Positions 1-8,869 are shown, numbered from the stretch's first letter. The stretch is DNA of 64,000 nucleotides from Sulfuricella sp035530375 (GCA_035530375.1 DATKUY010000007.1:11693-75692); one strand, 5' to 3'. Numbers and translations: made by a program. Notes: generated by a model not told the origin, from the sequence alone.

Positions 1-139
1 TGACTTGGAAAACTACTTTTTGCTTATCCGCGGTAGCTTGCCGTGCGGATGCTTCGGCGGCATGGGCACCACTCGAAGCAAATGACAGTGCCAGAGCGAA
101 AGCGGTGGCAATGATTTGGAATTGACGTATGTATTTCAT
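1..139 (-). CDS. secreted protein, probably DsrE-like (partial, C-terminus outside window)
   Basis: Only the first 46 codons are visible. They encode a clear Sec signal peptide: a basic start (MKYIRQF), a hydrophobic core rich in A/L/F, and an AHA-AE cleavage site near residues 27-29. The mature part ends at the window edge in KQKVVFQV, which resembles the first beta-strand of periplasmic DsrE-family proteins. The family call is an inference from about eight residues. It is strengthened by the divergent neighbour, an anti-sigma factor carrying a DsrE domain, and by a shared ECF promoter motif upstream (201-226). A GGAG lies 10 nt before the ATG at 139. Confidence 0.5.
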   Translation of the reverse strand, partial: MKYIRQFQIIATAFALALSFASSGAHAAEASARQATADKQKVVFQV

Positions 140-200
140 TTGGTGTTGACTCCAGTTTGTAATAATTGAGTTGTAGCGGTTTACCGCCACTGCAATTGAA

Positions 201-226
201 GACGACTGTGGCGGCGCTTTTATTCC
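201..226 (-). promoter_or_regulatory. ECF-type promoter motif for the secreted DsrE-like gene
   Basis: Read on the minus strand this is GGAATA, 16 nt, CGTC: a -35/-10 layout typical of ECF sigma promoters. The same hexamer, spacing and tetramer recur on the plus strand at 261-286 in front of the sigma factor gene. The predicted transcript start near 193 leaves a leader of about 50 nt to the ATG at 139. Confidence 0.5.
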
Positions 227-260
227 GTTTTTTTTGAATGTTAAATAATTCACCAAAGAT

Positions 261-286
261 GGAATATTTTCGCTGGCTGCAACGTC
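261..286 (+). promoter_or_regulatory. ECF-type promoter motif for the sigma/anti-sigma operon
   Basis: GGAATA (261-266), a 16-nt spacer and CGTC (283-286). It is identical in architecture to the divergent motif at 201-226, which suggests that the encoded sigma factor drives both directions. It lies about 40 nt before the ATG at 328 and inside the longer upstream reading frame. This is one reason to prefer the start at 328. Confidence 0.5.
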
Positions 287-327
287 GTATACTTTATGTA
301 CAATTTTCAGGCCGGTATTCCGATACG

Positions 328-888
328 ATGAAAATCCTTTCCCTGTTCTGCCGATCCCATGTTTTCCACGATCAATTGGAGCAAAGTCGGATACGCCTAT
401 ACCGGGTTGCCTATTCCTGGAGCCATGATGCGGCGCTGGCGGATGATCTGGTGCAGGAAACATTGTCCAAGGCATTGAAAAACGCGGGTCAGTTGCGCGC
501 ACCGGAACTGCTGAACAGCTGGCTGTTCAGTATTCTGACCAACTGCTGGCGAGACCATTTCCGGCAACACCGGGAGATGGAGGATATCGATGAAATAGAG
601 GATTACCTCTGTGCGCACGTAACCACACCGGAAGATGAGCATGCACAGATGCAGGTCGTGGATCGAGTGCGAGGGGCGGTCGCAAGGCTGCCTCTGGGCC
701 AGCGCCAGGTATTGACACTGGTGGATCTGGAAGAATTTTCCTATGCCGAGGTTGCGGCTATCCTGGAGATTCCGGTCGGCACAGTGATGAGTCGCTTGTG
801 TCGTGCGCGGCAGGCATTGAAGGAAATGCTGCATGAACTTGCCCCGCAGCAGGTTGCGCAGTTCAGTCGAATCAGGAGGGTCAAATGA
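328..888 (+). CDS. ECF-family RNA polymerase sigma factor
   Basis: The 186-aa protein has the two-domain ECF layout. Region 2 spans about residues 20-85 (LYRVAYSWS, DDLVQETLSKALKN, SWLFSILTNCWRDHFR). Region 4 spans about 115-168 (LPLGQRQVLTLVDLEEFSYAEVAAILEIPVGTVMSRLCRAR split over the helix-turn-helix). The frame stays open upstream to an ATG at 238, but a start at 328 gives normal family length and leaves room for the promoter motif at 261-286. The gene overlaps the next one by ATGA, so sigma and anti-sigma are translationally coupled. It is probably autoregulated through the GGAATA-N16-CGTC motif. Confidence 0.9.
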   Translation: MKILSLFCRSHVFHDQLEQSRIRLYRVAYSWSHDAALADDLVQETLSKALKNAGQLRAPELLNSWLFSILTNCWRDHFRQHREMEDIDEIEDYLCAHVTTPEDEHAQMQVVDRVRGAVARLPLGQRQVLTLVDLEEFSYAEVAAILEIPVGTVMSRLCRARQALKEMLHELAPQQVAQFSRIRRVK

Positions 889-1619
889 AGCATGATGGTC
901 AAGGCGTTTCGGATGAATTCCTCAATGCATTTGTGGATGACCAACTGGACACGGCAGAGAAAAGTCACGCATTCGATTCGGTCGAGCATGACAATATGCT
1001 GAAGGAAAAGGTGTGCGAACTGCGCGGGCTGAAGGAGATGGTGCGGCACGCCTACGAGCACCCTCCCGCCCGTGACAGATCGGCAGTCAAAGGGCGGCGT
1101 TTCGAGACGCCTTATCTGCAGGCCCTGGCCGCTTGTTTGTTGCTGTGCATAGGCGGGGCTTCTGGCTGGCTTGCCCACATCTGGACAGGGCCGGGGAGCG
1201 ACCGGGAAATGGTGCGCCTGCTTCAGAATGTGCAGCGCAACGATGTCGGAGCGGAACCGCAAAAAATCATTGTTCATATCGGCTCATCCAACCCGGTTCG
1301 GCTCAAGACCGCGCTGGATGAAACCGAGAACCTTCTGGACAGCTATCGGCGATCCAGCAGGCAACTCCAGGTAGAAGTCGTCGCCAATGGCGGGGGCGTC
1401 GATTTGCTGCGTGCGGGTGCCTCGCCTTATGCAAGACGTATTGCCTTGATGCAGGAAAAATATCCCGACCTCGATTTCATAGCCTGTGGCCAGACCATTA
1501 AAAAGTTGCAGGAAAAAGGGGTGGATGTGCAGTTGCTGCCGAAAGTCGGGGTTGCCACTTCCGCCATCGACCAGATCACCAAACGTCTGAAACAGGACTG
1601 GGTCTACATCAAGGTATGA
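885..1619 (+). CDS. membrane anti-sigma factor with C-terminal DsrE-like domain
   Basis: The 244-aa protein has three parts. A short N-terminal cytoplasmic segment (1-70, EFLNAFVDDQLD) resembles anti-sigma domains and lacks the zinc HX3CX2C motif. One membrane helix lies at about 76-97. The C-terminal DsrE/DsrF-like domain (126-244) runs from KIIVHIGSSNPVRLKTALDE through the conserved FIACGQTIKKL, with Cys201, to DWVYIKV. Orientation places the DsrE domain outside the membrane. DsrE-family proteins bind or transfer sulfane sulfur through this cysteine, so a role as sulfur or thiol sensor that releases the sigma factor is plausible; that is inference. AGGAGG lies 5 nt before the ATG, which overlaps the sigma stop codon. 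Confidence 0.8.
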   Translation: MKHDGQGVSDEFLNAFVDDQLDTAEKSHAFDSVEHDNMLKEKVCELRGLKEMVRHAYEHPPARDRSAVKGRRFETPYLQALAACLLLCIGGASGWLAHIWTGPGSDREMVRLLQNVQRNDVGAEPQKIIVHIGSSNPVRLKTALDETENLLDSYRRSSRQLQVEVVANGGGVDLLRAGASPYARRIALMQEKYPDLDFIACGQTIKKLQEKGVDVQLLPKVGVATSAIDQITKRLKQDWVYIKV

Positions 1620-1664
1620 GTGTTCGCCAAGTCTCTGTTTTAAGCCAGGCTCGGTGGGGCGAAT

Positions 1665-3323
1665 TTATCCCTGGGCGTGTCGGGTTCTGTGCTGCTTGAA
1701 ATGATTGATCAGCCCGTTGGTGGATGAATCGTGGGATGCGACCGGCTCCTTGCCGGCAAGCTCGGGCAGGATTTTCTGCGCCAGTTGCTTGCCCAGTTCC
1801 ACGCCCCACTGGTCGAATGAATTGATGTTCCAGACGATGCCCTGCACGAACACTTTGTGCTCGTAGAGCGCGATCAGTGCGCCCAGGGTTTTCGGGTCGA
1901 GCTTCTGGAACAGCATCGAGTTGGTCGGGCTGTTCCCGGGGAACACCTTGTGCGGCAGCAGCGCTTTCAGTGTCGCGCCTTTCATGCTTGCGGCTTCCAG
2001 CTCGGCGCGCGCTTCTTCGGGGGTCTTGCCCTTCATCAGCGCCTCGGTCTGGGCGAAGAAATTGGATAGCAGAATGGCATGGTGTTCGCCGAGCGGGTGC
2101 TGGCTTTCGATCGGGGCGATAAAGTCTGCCGGCACCAGCCGGGTGCCCTGGTGGATCAACTGGTAGAAGGCGTGCTGACCGTTGGTGCCGGACTCTCCCC
2201 AGATCACCGGGCCGGTGGTGTAATCCACGATCTTGCCGTTGCGTGCCACGCGCTTGCCGTTGCTTTCCATGTCAAGCTGTTGCAGGTAGGCCGGGAACCG
2301 GGCAAGGGATTGATCGTAGGGCAGCACGGCGTGGCTGTGGGCGTTCCAGAAATTGGCATGCCACAATCCGAGCAGGGCCAGGATCATCGGCATGTTGGCT
2401 TTCGGCGGCGCGCTGCGGAAATGTTCGTCCATCTCGAAGGCGCCTTGCAGCAGCGCTTCGAAGTTGTCCATGCCGACGTAAACCGCAATCGGCAGGCCGA
2501 TGGCCGACCACAGTGAATAGCGGCCGCCGACCCAGTCCCAGAATTCGAACATGTGGTCGGTGTTGATGCCGAACTGGGCAACCGCCTTGGCGTTGGTGGA
2601 AACCGCGACGAAGTGCTTGGCGACCGCCGTTTCGCTCCGCGCCGAGCGGAGCAGCCAGGCGCGGGCGGAAGCCGCGTTGGTCATGGTTTCCTGGGTGGTG
2701 AAGGTCTTCGAGGCGACGATGAACAGCGTGGTTTCAGGGGCGAGCCGCTTCAGCGTTTCGGCGAGTTGGGTGCCGTCGATATTGGAAACGAAATGCGCAT
2801 TCAGTCCCGCTTTGCCATAGGGCGCCAGCGCCTGGCAGGCCATCGCAGGGCCGAGGTCAGAGCCCCCTATGCCGATGTTGACGATGTCGGTGATGGTCTT
2901 GCCGGTGTGGCCCCTCCAAAGGCCGGAGCGCACGTTTTCCGAAAATTCGTGCATCTTGTCGAGCACGCGGCGCACTTCCGGCATGACGTCGTGTCCGTCG
3001 ACCACGACCGGGCGGTCGGAGCGGTTGCGCAGCGCCGTGTGCAGCACCGCGCGGCCTTCGGTGAAATTGATCTTGTCGCCGCCGAACATCCGCTCGCGCC
3101 AGCCTTCGACGTCCGCTTGGCGCGCCAGCGTGGTCAGCAGCTTCATGGTTTCCGCATTGATGCGATTTTTCGAGTAATCCAGCAGGATGCCGCAGGCTTC
3201 CAGGGAAAATTTGTCAAAGCGCTTGGGGTCGGAAAGAAACAATTCGCGCAGGTGGGTGGCGCTGAGTGTTTTCTGGTGCGCTTTCAGCGCGGTCCAGGCA
3301 GGCGAGCGGGTGAGGGCGGACAT
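1665..3323 (-). CDS. pgi: glucose-6-phosphate isomerase
   Basis: The 552-aa cytoplasmic enzyme interconverts glucose-6-phosphate and fructose-6-phosphate. Both family signatures are present: DWVGGRYSLWSAIGLP and, near the C-terminus, WNINSFDQWGVELGK. Length matches the long bacterial type. The ATG at 3323 follows AAGGAAT and gives the N-terminus MSALTRSPAW; the frame continues 7 codons upstream without a better ribosome site. It lies next to glgB on the same strand and feeds the glycogen genes. A hairpin repeat (3338-3387) separates it from glgB. Confidence 0.97.
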   Translation of the reverse strand: MSALTRSPAWTALKAHQKTLSATHLRELFLSDPKRFDKFSLEACGILLDYSKNRINAETMKLLTTLARQADVEGWRERMFGGDKINFTEGRAVLHTALRNRSDRPVVVDGHDVMPEVRRVLDKMHEFSENVRSGLWRGHTGKTITDIVNIGIGGSDLGPAMACQALAPYGKAGLNAHFVSNIDGTQLAETLKRLAPETTLFIVASKTFTTQETMTNAASARAWLLRSARSETAVAKHFVAVSTNAKAVAQFGINTDHMFEFWDWVGGRYSLWSAIGLPIAVYVGMDNFEALLQGAFEMDEHFRSAPPKANMPMILALLGLWHANFWNAHSHAVLPYDQSLARFPAYLQQLDMESNGKRVARNGKIVDYTTGPVIWGESGTNGQHAFYQLIHQGTRLVPADFIAPIESQHPLGEHHAILLSNFFAQTEALMKGKTPEEARAELEAASMKGATLKALLPHKVFPGNSPTNSMLFQKLDPKTLGALIALYEHKVFVQGIVWNINSFDQWGVELGKQLAQKILPELAGKEPVASHDSSTNGLINHFKQHRTRHAQG

Positions 3324-3337
3324 AAATAATTCCTTTT

Positions 3338-3387
3338 GCCGCAAGGGACGTGGAGGAAAACGACATGGCCTCTGCGCCCTCTGCGGC
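3338..3387. repeat. hairpin repeat, GCAGAGG/CCTCTGC family
   Basis: Inverted arms of about 19 nt (3338-3356 and 3369-3387) pair as GCCGCA(G)AGGG.CG..GAGG with CCTCTGCGCCCTCTGCGGC. It resembles dispersed extragenic palindromes of the CGCAAAGG/CGCAGAGG type. A second member lies at 18836-18891, inside the start of the tolC-like gene. Here it occupies the glgB-pgi gap. Confidence 0.6.
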
Positions 3388-3402
3388 GAATATTTTATTT
3401 TT

Positions 3403-5571
3403 TCATTCTGTCAGGGCCAGTATCACCCCCGCCAGCGGCGGCAGGGTGACGACGATCGAATAGGGGTAACCCATCCAGGCGGTATCCTCAGAGGGCAGAC
3501 CGGCGCCGTTGCCCAGATTGGAGCCATCATAGTATTGCGAGTCGCTGTTGAATATTTCCCGGTATAAGCCCGCTTGCGGCACGCCGATACGGTAGCCGTG
3601 GCGCGGCACCGGGGTGAAATTCAGCATCGTTGCCACGAATGAGCCATTCCTGGCGTATCGCAGGTAGGAGAGCACCGACTGGTCGGAATCATGGCAGTCG
3701 ATCCAGGAAAAACCGTCGGAGGTGAAGTCGAGTTCGTGCAGGGCGGGTAAATCCAGATAGAGGTGATTGAGGTCGCGCACCATTTTCTGAACGCCGCTGT
3801 GGCAGTCATATTGCAGCAGCCACCACTCGAGTTCACCGCCGATCTGCCATTCACGGCCCTGGGCGATTTCGTTGCCCATGAAGTTGAGTTTTTTGCCCGG
3901 ATAGGTCATCTGGTAAGCGAGCAACAGGCGCAGGTTGGCGAATTTCTGCCAGTCGTCTCCCGGCATCTTGTTCAGCAGGGAACGCTTGCCGTGAACCACT
4001 TCGTCATGCGAAAACGGCAGCATGAAATTTTCGGTGTAGGCGTAGAGTTGGCCGAAAGTGAGTTCGTTGTGATGGAAGCGCCGGTGAACCGGGTCATACT
4101 GCATATACAACAGGGTGTCGTTCATCCAGCCCATGTTCCACTTCATGGAAAAGCCCAGGCCGCCGAGATAGACCGGGCGCGATACCATCGGCCAGGAGGT
4201 GGATTCCTCGGCAAAGGTGAGCGCGCCGGGGAATTCGTCATGCACCATGATGTTGAGCTGGCGCAGGAAATCGACGGCATCGAGGTTCTCCCGTCCGCCA
4301 TACTTGTTGGGCAGCCATTCGCCGGCCTTGCGCGAGTAGTCGAGGTAGAGCATGGAGGCGACTGCATCCACCCGCAGGCCGTCGAGATGGAACTCTTCGA
4401 GCCAGTAGAAGGCGGAGGAGAGCAGGAAGCTTTTCACCTCATGCCGGCCGTAGTTGAAGATATGGGTGCCCCAATCGCGATGGAGGCCCAGTCGCGGGTC
4501 TTCATGTTCGTACAGGGCGGTGCCATCGTATTGCGCCAGTGCCCAGGCGTCTTGGGGAAAGTGGGCCGGCACCCAGTCGAGGATGACGCCGATGTCGGCC
4601 TGGTGGCAGGCGTCGACGAAGGCGCGCAGTTCGTTGGGGTCGCCGTGGCGCGAGGTCGGGGCAAAATATCCGGTGGTCTGGTAGCCCCAGGATTCGTCCA
4701 GCGGATGCTCGGAAATCGGCAGCAGTTCGATGTGGGTATAGCCCATTTCCTTGATATAGGGAACCAGGCTTTCCGCCAGTTCGCGCCAGGTGTAGAAGCG
4801 CCCGTCTGGGTGCCGCCGCCACGAGCCTGCGTGGATTTCATAGATGTTGAACGGTGCATGCAGCCAGTCGAGATTCTTGCGCTTTTCCAGCCAGCCGCCG
4901 TCCTGCCATGTGTGGTGGCACGGAGCGGAAACGCACGCGGCGGTTTTGGGGCGCAGCTCGAATCTTTTTGCATAGGGGTCGGCCTTGACCAGCACTTGGC
5001 CGCTATGGCGGTTGCGGATTTCGAATTTGTACAGGCTGCCGGGAGCAAGTTCGGGGATGAAGATTTCCCATACGCCTGAATTTCCCAGGCTGCGCATCGG
5101 GTTGATGCGGCCATCCCAGCGGTTGAAATCGCCGACCACGCTGACCCGCTCCGCATTGGGCGCCCACACCGCGAAGCGCACGCCCTCGATGCCGAGGCTT
5201 TCCATCGGCTGCGCGCCCAGCATGCGGTAGGCCTGATACAGCCGACCCTCGCCGAAAAGATAAAGGTCGTGCTCGCTGATCGTGCTGGGAAATGAATAAG
5301 TGTCGTAGCTTGTTTTCAGCACCCCGTTTTCCAGATGGCGTAGCCGGCAGGGCGTGGCCGGCGCTTCCTTCCCTTTCCATTCGAACAGGCCGTGCGGGTC
5401 AATTTTTTGCACGTCCTCCCAATCATTTCCAACCTGTATCCAGATTTTTTCGGAAAATGGGAAAAATGCCCGGACAATCCAGCTTCCTTTGGCTTGGTGC
5501 GCGCCGAGAAAAGCGAAGGGATCAGCCGTGCGGGCTTGAAGCAAAGACTTCAGTTGCGAATTGACTTTCAT
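3403..5571 (-). CDS. glgB: 1,4-alpha-glucan branching enzyme (GH13)
   Basis: The 722-aa enzyme makes alpha-1,6 branches in glycogen. The N-terminal carbohydrate-binding modules contain VRFAVWAPNAERVSVVGDFNRWDG. The GH13 barrel carries DGLRVDAVASMLYLDYSR (nucleophile Asp), FAEESTSWP (acid/base Glu) and FSHDEVVHGK. Length is close to the usual 728 aa. The frame is open far upstream, overlapping glgC on the other strand, but homology begins at MKVNSQLKSLL, so the ATG at 5571 is chosen; no strong ribosome site is visible. It is divergent from glgC across a 166-bp region with opposed -10 boxes. Confidence 0.95.
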   Translation of the reverse strand: MKVNSQLKSLLQARTADPFAFLGAHQAKGSWIVRAFFPFSEKIWIQVGNDWEDVQKIDPHGLFEWKGKEAPATPCRLRHLENGVLKTSYDTYSFPSTISEHDLYLFGEGRLYQAYRMLGAQPMESLGIEGVRFAVWAPNAERVSVVGDFNRWDGRINPMRSLGNSGVWEIFIPELAPGSLYKFEIRNRHSGQVLVKADPYAKRFELRPKTAACVSAPCHHTWQDGGWLEKRKNLDWLHAPFNIYEIHAGSWRRHPDGRFYTWRELAESLVPYIKEMGYTHIELLPISEHPLDESWGYQTTGYFAPTSRHGDPNELRAFVDACHQADIGVILDWVPAHFPQDAWALAQYDGTALYEHEDPRLGLHRDWGTHIFNYGRHEVKSFLLSSAFYWLEEFHLDGLRVDAVASMLYLDYSRKAGEWLPNKYGGRENLDAVDFLRQLNIMVHDEFPGALTFAEESTSWPMVSRPVYLGGLGFSMKWNMGWMNDTLLYMQYDPVHRRFHHNELTFGQLYAYTENFMLPFSHDEVVHGKRSLLNKMPGDDWQKFANLRLLLAYQMTYPGKKLNFMGNEIAQGREWQIGGELEWWLLQYDCHSGVQKMVRDLNHLYLDLPALHELDFTSDGFSWIDCHDSDQSVLSYLRYARNGSFVATMLNFTPVPRHGYRIGVPQAGLYREIFNSDSQYYDGSNLGNGAGLPSEDTAWMGYPYSIVVTLPPLAGVILALTE

Positions 5572-5608
5572 GGGGATGTCATGTTTCCATAAGGTCGAGT
5601 ATGTTTGG

Positions 5609-5614
5609 ATTATA
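5609..5614 (-). promoter_or_regulatory. -10 box candidate for glgB
   Basis: TATAAT on the minus strand, about 38 nt upstream of the glgB start codon. No convincing -35 hexamer is seen at 16-18 nt, so the promoter may need an activator. Confidence 0.4.
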
Positions 5615-5651
5615 ACGGCTGCAGGGCGATTTGCGGGAGTTTTTAGCCTGC

Positions 5652-5657
5652 TATAAT
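5652..5657 (+). promoter_or_regulatory. -10 box candidate for glgC
   Basis: A perfect TATAAT with TTTGCG 16 nt upstream (5630-5635) as a weak -35. It would give a leader of about 75 nt before the TTG start of glgC at 5738. Confidence 0.5.
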
Positions 5658-5737
5658 GATGGAGTTTAGTCGATGCTTTGTGCCAGCCGTACCTGGGTGG
5701 TTTTGATGTAGTTCCAGATTCAAGAGGGAGGTCGGTC

Positions 5738-7012
5738 TTGCAAAAAGAATATCCCCGTTTTGTCAGCGTGTTGACAAAAAATACCGTCGCATTGATTCTC
5801 GCCGGTGGACGCGGCTCTCGGCTGAAAAACCTGACCGAGTGGCGTGCCAAGCCGGCAGTCCCCTTCGCCGGCAAGTTCCGCATCATCGACTTTCCGCTTT
5901 CCAATTGCGTCAATTCCGGAGTTCGCCGCATCGGCGTGGTGACGCAGTACAAGGCGCACAGCCTGTTGCAACATCTGCACCGCGGCTGGAGCTTCCTGCG
6001 CGGCGAATTCAACGAGTTCGTCGAGCTTCTGCCCGCCCAGCAGCGCATTGAGGAAAGCTGGTACCGCGGCACCGCCGATGCGGTTTTCCAGAACCTGGAT
6101 ATTCTGCGCGACTACGAGGCGGCCTATGTCCTGATCCTCGGCGGCGACCACGTTTACAAGATGGACTATGGCGAAATGCTGGCTTTCCACGCCGCCAATG
6201 CGGCAGACATGACGGTGGCGTGTATCGACGTCTCGCTTGAGGAGGCCAGGGAATTTGGCGTAATGTCGGTGGATGCCAAGCAGCGCGTGATTGCCTTCCA
6301 TGAAAAGCCGGAACATCCGGAGCCCATGCCGGGTAGCCCCGACAGGGCGCTGGCGAGCATGGGCATTTATGTGTTCAATGCCGATTTCTTGTTCGAGCAA
6401 CTGACCCGCGATGCCGACGAACCGAATTCTTCGCACGATTTCGGCAAGGACATCATTCCCTACATCATGTCGCGCTACCAGATTTTTGCCCATCGCTTCT
6501 CCGACAGTTGCGTGGGCAGTCCCGGCGATGCGCCTTACTGGCGCGATGTGGGAACGGTGGATGCCTATTGGGAAGCCAATATGGAACTCACCAAGGTTAC
6601 GCCGGATCTCAATCTTTATGACGAGACCTGGCCGATCTGGACCTATCAGGCGCAACTGCCGCCTGCCAAATTCGTGTTCGACGAGGATGATCGTCGCGGT
6701 TCCGCGGTGGACTCTCTGGTGTCGGGCGGCTGCATCATCAGCGGCGCATCGGTGCGCCAGTCGCTGCTGTTTTCCAACGTGCATGTCCACAGTTATGCCA
6801 ATGTGAAGGATTCCGTGATCCTGCCGAATGTGGAGATAGGGCGCGGCGCACGGTTGAGCCGGGTGGTGGTGGACAGAGGTTGCAAGATACCGGAAGGGAT
6901 GGTGGTGGGCGAAAACCATGAAGAGGACGCCAAGCGTTTTTATGTGACCCCCAAGGGGATCACCCTGATTACGACTGACATGCTCGGTCAACCGTTGCGA
7001 CGTGTGAGATAA
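5738..7012 (+). CDS. glgC: glucose-1-phosphate adenylyltransferase
   Basis: The 424-aa enzyme makes ADP-glucose, the glycogen synthesis donor, from glucose-1-phosphate and ATP. Signatures: LILAGGRGSRLKNLT, KPAVPFAGKFRIIDFPLSNC, ILGGDHVYKMDYG and the C-terminal left-handed beta-helix repeats (SGGCIISGASV, VILPNVEIGRGARL). The start chosen is TTG at 5738, which follows GAGGGAGG with 6-nt spacing and yields LQKEYPRFVSV. An in-frame ATG at 5678 lacks a ribosome site and would add 20 residues of non-family sequence. Two GH57 genes follow on the same strand. Confidence 0.95.
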   Translation: MQKEYPRFVSVLTKNTVALILAGGRGSRLKNLTEWRAKPAVPFAGKFRIIDFPLSNCVNSGVRRIGVVTQYKAHSLLQHLHRGWSFLRGEFNEFVELLPAQQRIEESWYRGTADAVFQNLDILRDYEAAYVLILGGDHVYKMDYGEMLAFHAANAADMTVACIDVSLEEAREFGVMSVDAKQRVIAFHEKPEHPEPMPGSPDRALASMGIYVFNADFLFEQLTRDADEPNSSHDFGKDIIPYIMSRYQIFAHRFSDSCVGSPGDAPYWRDVGTVDAYWEANMELTKVTPDLNLYDETWPIWTYQAQLPPAKFVFDEDDRRGSAVDSLVSGGCIISGASVRQSLLFSNVHVHSYANVKDSVILPNVEIGRGARLSRVVVDRGCKIPEGMVVGENHEEDAKRFYVTPKGITLITTDMLGQPLRRVR

Positions 7013-7105
7013 AACCGTGAAGAGAATGCAGAGGGGGTGACGCCGTTTCCCCCGCTTCCTTGTCGGCCTGTTGCCCCAATCTTCATGTTTTAATTCCTGA
7101 AATTT

Positions 7106-8869
7106 ATGATTGAAAAAAAACTCCACCTGATTCTGTGCTGGCATATGCACCAGCCGGATTACCGCAACCTCACCACGGGCGAATACATACTGCCGTGGAC
7201 CTATTTGCACGCCATGAAGGATTACACCGACATGGCCTACCATCTGGAAAATCATCCCAAGGCCCGTGCCGTGTTCAACTTTGTGCCGGTGCTGCTGGAT
7301 CAACTGGAGGATTACAGCCGGCAATTCGAGGAGGGCAAGTTGCGAGATCCGCTGCTTGCTCTTTTAGGCGAGGAGGCGCTGGATCGCATTCCCGCCGAGC
7401 GGCGTAAACTGATTTTTGACAGTTGTTTCCGCAGTAACCGCGCCATGATGGTCGACCCCTACCCGGCATACAAGCGGCTGAGCGAGCTTTACAAATACCA
7501 GGAGCCGCATGGCGAGGCGGCGCTGGATTTTCTTTCCGGGCAGTACCTGGCTGATCTGCTGGTCTGGTACCACCTGGCTTGGTGCGGCGAAACGGTGCGG
7601 CGCAACAACGAACTGGTGGTCAGGTTGATGACGAAGAGCTCGCATTTCACCCTGGCGGACCGCCGCAACCTGCTGGACCTGATCGGGAAAACCATCCAGG
7701 GCCTGATTCCGCGTTACCGCAAACTGGCTGATTCCGGCCAAATCGAAATTTCCACTACCCCCCATTACCACCCTATCGTGCCGCTACTGATTGATTTCAA
7801 GGTGGCGCGGGAATCCATGCACGGAGTCACTTTGCCCGAGACTGCGTGCTATCCGGGCGGTCTCAAGCGCGCATCGTTCCACATCCTGTCCGCGATCGAA
7901 AGCCATCGCGCCCGTTTCGGCGCTGCGCCGCAGGGTATATGGCCCGCCGAGGGCGGTGTATCGCAGGCAGCGGCAACGGTGTTCGCCGAGTACGGTTGCC
8001 GCTGGATGGCAAGCGGCGAGGCCGTGCTGGCAAACAGTTTGCGCGGGCTGGACGGAAGCCATCCGCTACCGGATCGAGCAAGCTATCTTTATCGCCCCTA
8101 TCGGCTTGCCACCGGCGACCATGAGATTGTTTCGTTCTTCCGCGACGATAATTTGTCGGACAAGATCGGCTTCGAATATGCGAAGTGGTTCGGCAGGGAT
8201 GCGGTGGCCAACTTCATTCACGAGCTGGAGAAAATCTGGCAGAATACGCCGGAAGGCGAAAACCCGGTGGTCAGCGTCATCATGGATGGGGAAAATGCCT
8301 GGGAATACTATCCTTACAACGGTTATTACTTCCTTTCCGAGATGTACGAAGCGCTGGAGACGCACCCTTTTATTCATACCACCACCTTCAAGGATTATCT
8401 CGACGATAGCATCGAAGAGAGCAACATCCAGGGGCAATTGTCGTTGGGTCTGTCCAAGGGTTCCGGAGACAATGTGGCGATGGGCGAATTGCCCTATCTG
8501 GTCGCCGGCAGCTGGGTGTACGGCACATTCTCCACCTGGATCGGGTCGCCGGACAAGAATCGCGCCTGGGACTTGCTGTGCGCTGCAAAGCTGAGCTTCG
8601 ACCTGGTTATGGGCAGCGGTCGTTTGAGCAAGCAGGAGATCGAGCTTGCTGAGAAGCAGTTGGCGGATTGCGAGGGTTCGGACTGGTTCTGGTGGTTCGG
8701 CGATTATAATCCGCAACATAGTGTGGAAAGCTTCGACAAGCTGTACCGGGACAATCTGGCGAATCTCTACCGGTTGTTGAAATTACCGGTTCCGGAAGAA
8801 CTCGGCGTGCCAATCAGCCACGGCGGCGGCAGCCCCGAGGCGGGCGGCGCGATGCGGCGTGCACATTGA
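7106..8869 (+). CDS. glycoside hydrolase family 57 protein (alpha-amylase/glucanotransferase type)
   Basis: The 587-aa cytoplasmic enzyme has no signal peptide. GH57 motifs are in order: HMHQPDY near residue 15; GIWPAEGGVS with Glu282 as likely nucleophile; SVIMDGENAWEYYP with Asp394 as likely acid/base. The family cleaves or rearranges alpha-1,4-glucans; hydrolase and transferase cannot be separated from sequence alone. It lies 93 nt downstream of glgC, between glgC and a second GH57 gene, so glycogen or maltodextrin remodelling is the likely role. No strong ribosome site precedes the ATG. Confidence 0.85.
   Translation: MIEKKLHLILCWHMHQPDYRNLTTGEYILPWTYLHAMKDYTDMAYHLENHPKARAVFNFVPVLLDQLEDYSRQFEEGKLRDPLLALLGEEALDRIPAERRKLIFDSCFRSNRAMMVDPYPAYKRLSELYKYQEPHGEAALDFLSGQYLADLLVWYHLAWCGETVRRNNELVVRLMTKSSHFTLADRRNLLDLIGKTIQGLIPRYRKLADSGQIEISTTPHYHPIVPLLIDFKVARESMHGVTLPETACYPGGLKRASFHILSAIESHRARFGAAPQGIWPAEGGVSQAAATVFAEYGCRWMASGEAVLANSLRGLDGSHPLPDRASYLYRPYRLATGDHEIVSFFRDDNLSDKIGFEYAKWFGRDAVANFIHELEKIWQNTPEGENPVVSVIMDGENAWEYYPYNGYYFLSEMYEALETHPFIHTTTFKDYLDDSIEESNIQGQLSLGLSKGSGDNVAMGELPYLVAGSWVYGTFSTWIGSPDKNRAWDLLCAAKLSFDLVMGSGRLSKQEIELAEKQLADCEGSDWFWWFGDYNPQHSVESFDKLYRDNLANLYRLLKLPVPEELGVPISHGGGSPEAGGAMRRAH

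Noticed and set aside
238..327. N-terminal extension of the sigma factor from ATG 238
   Set aside because: The extension has no family similarity, no ribosome site and contains the probable promoter.
3763..5079. 438-codon plus-strand open frame opposite glgB
   Set aside because: It mirrors the strongly coding glgB frame in GC-rich DNA, has no ribosome site and no recognisable domain.
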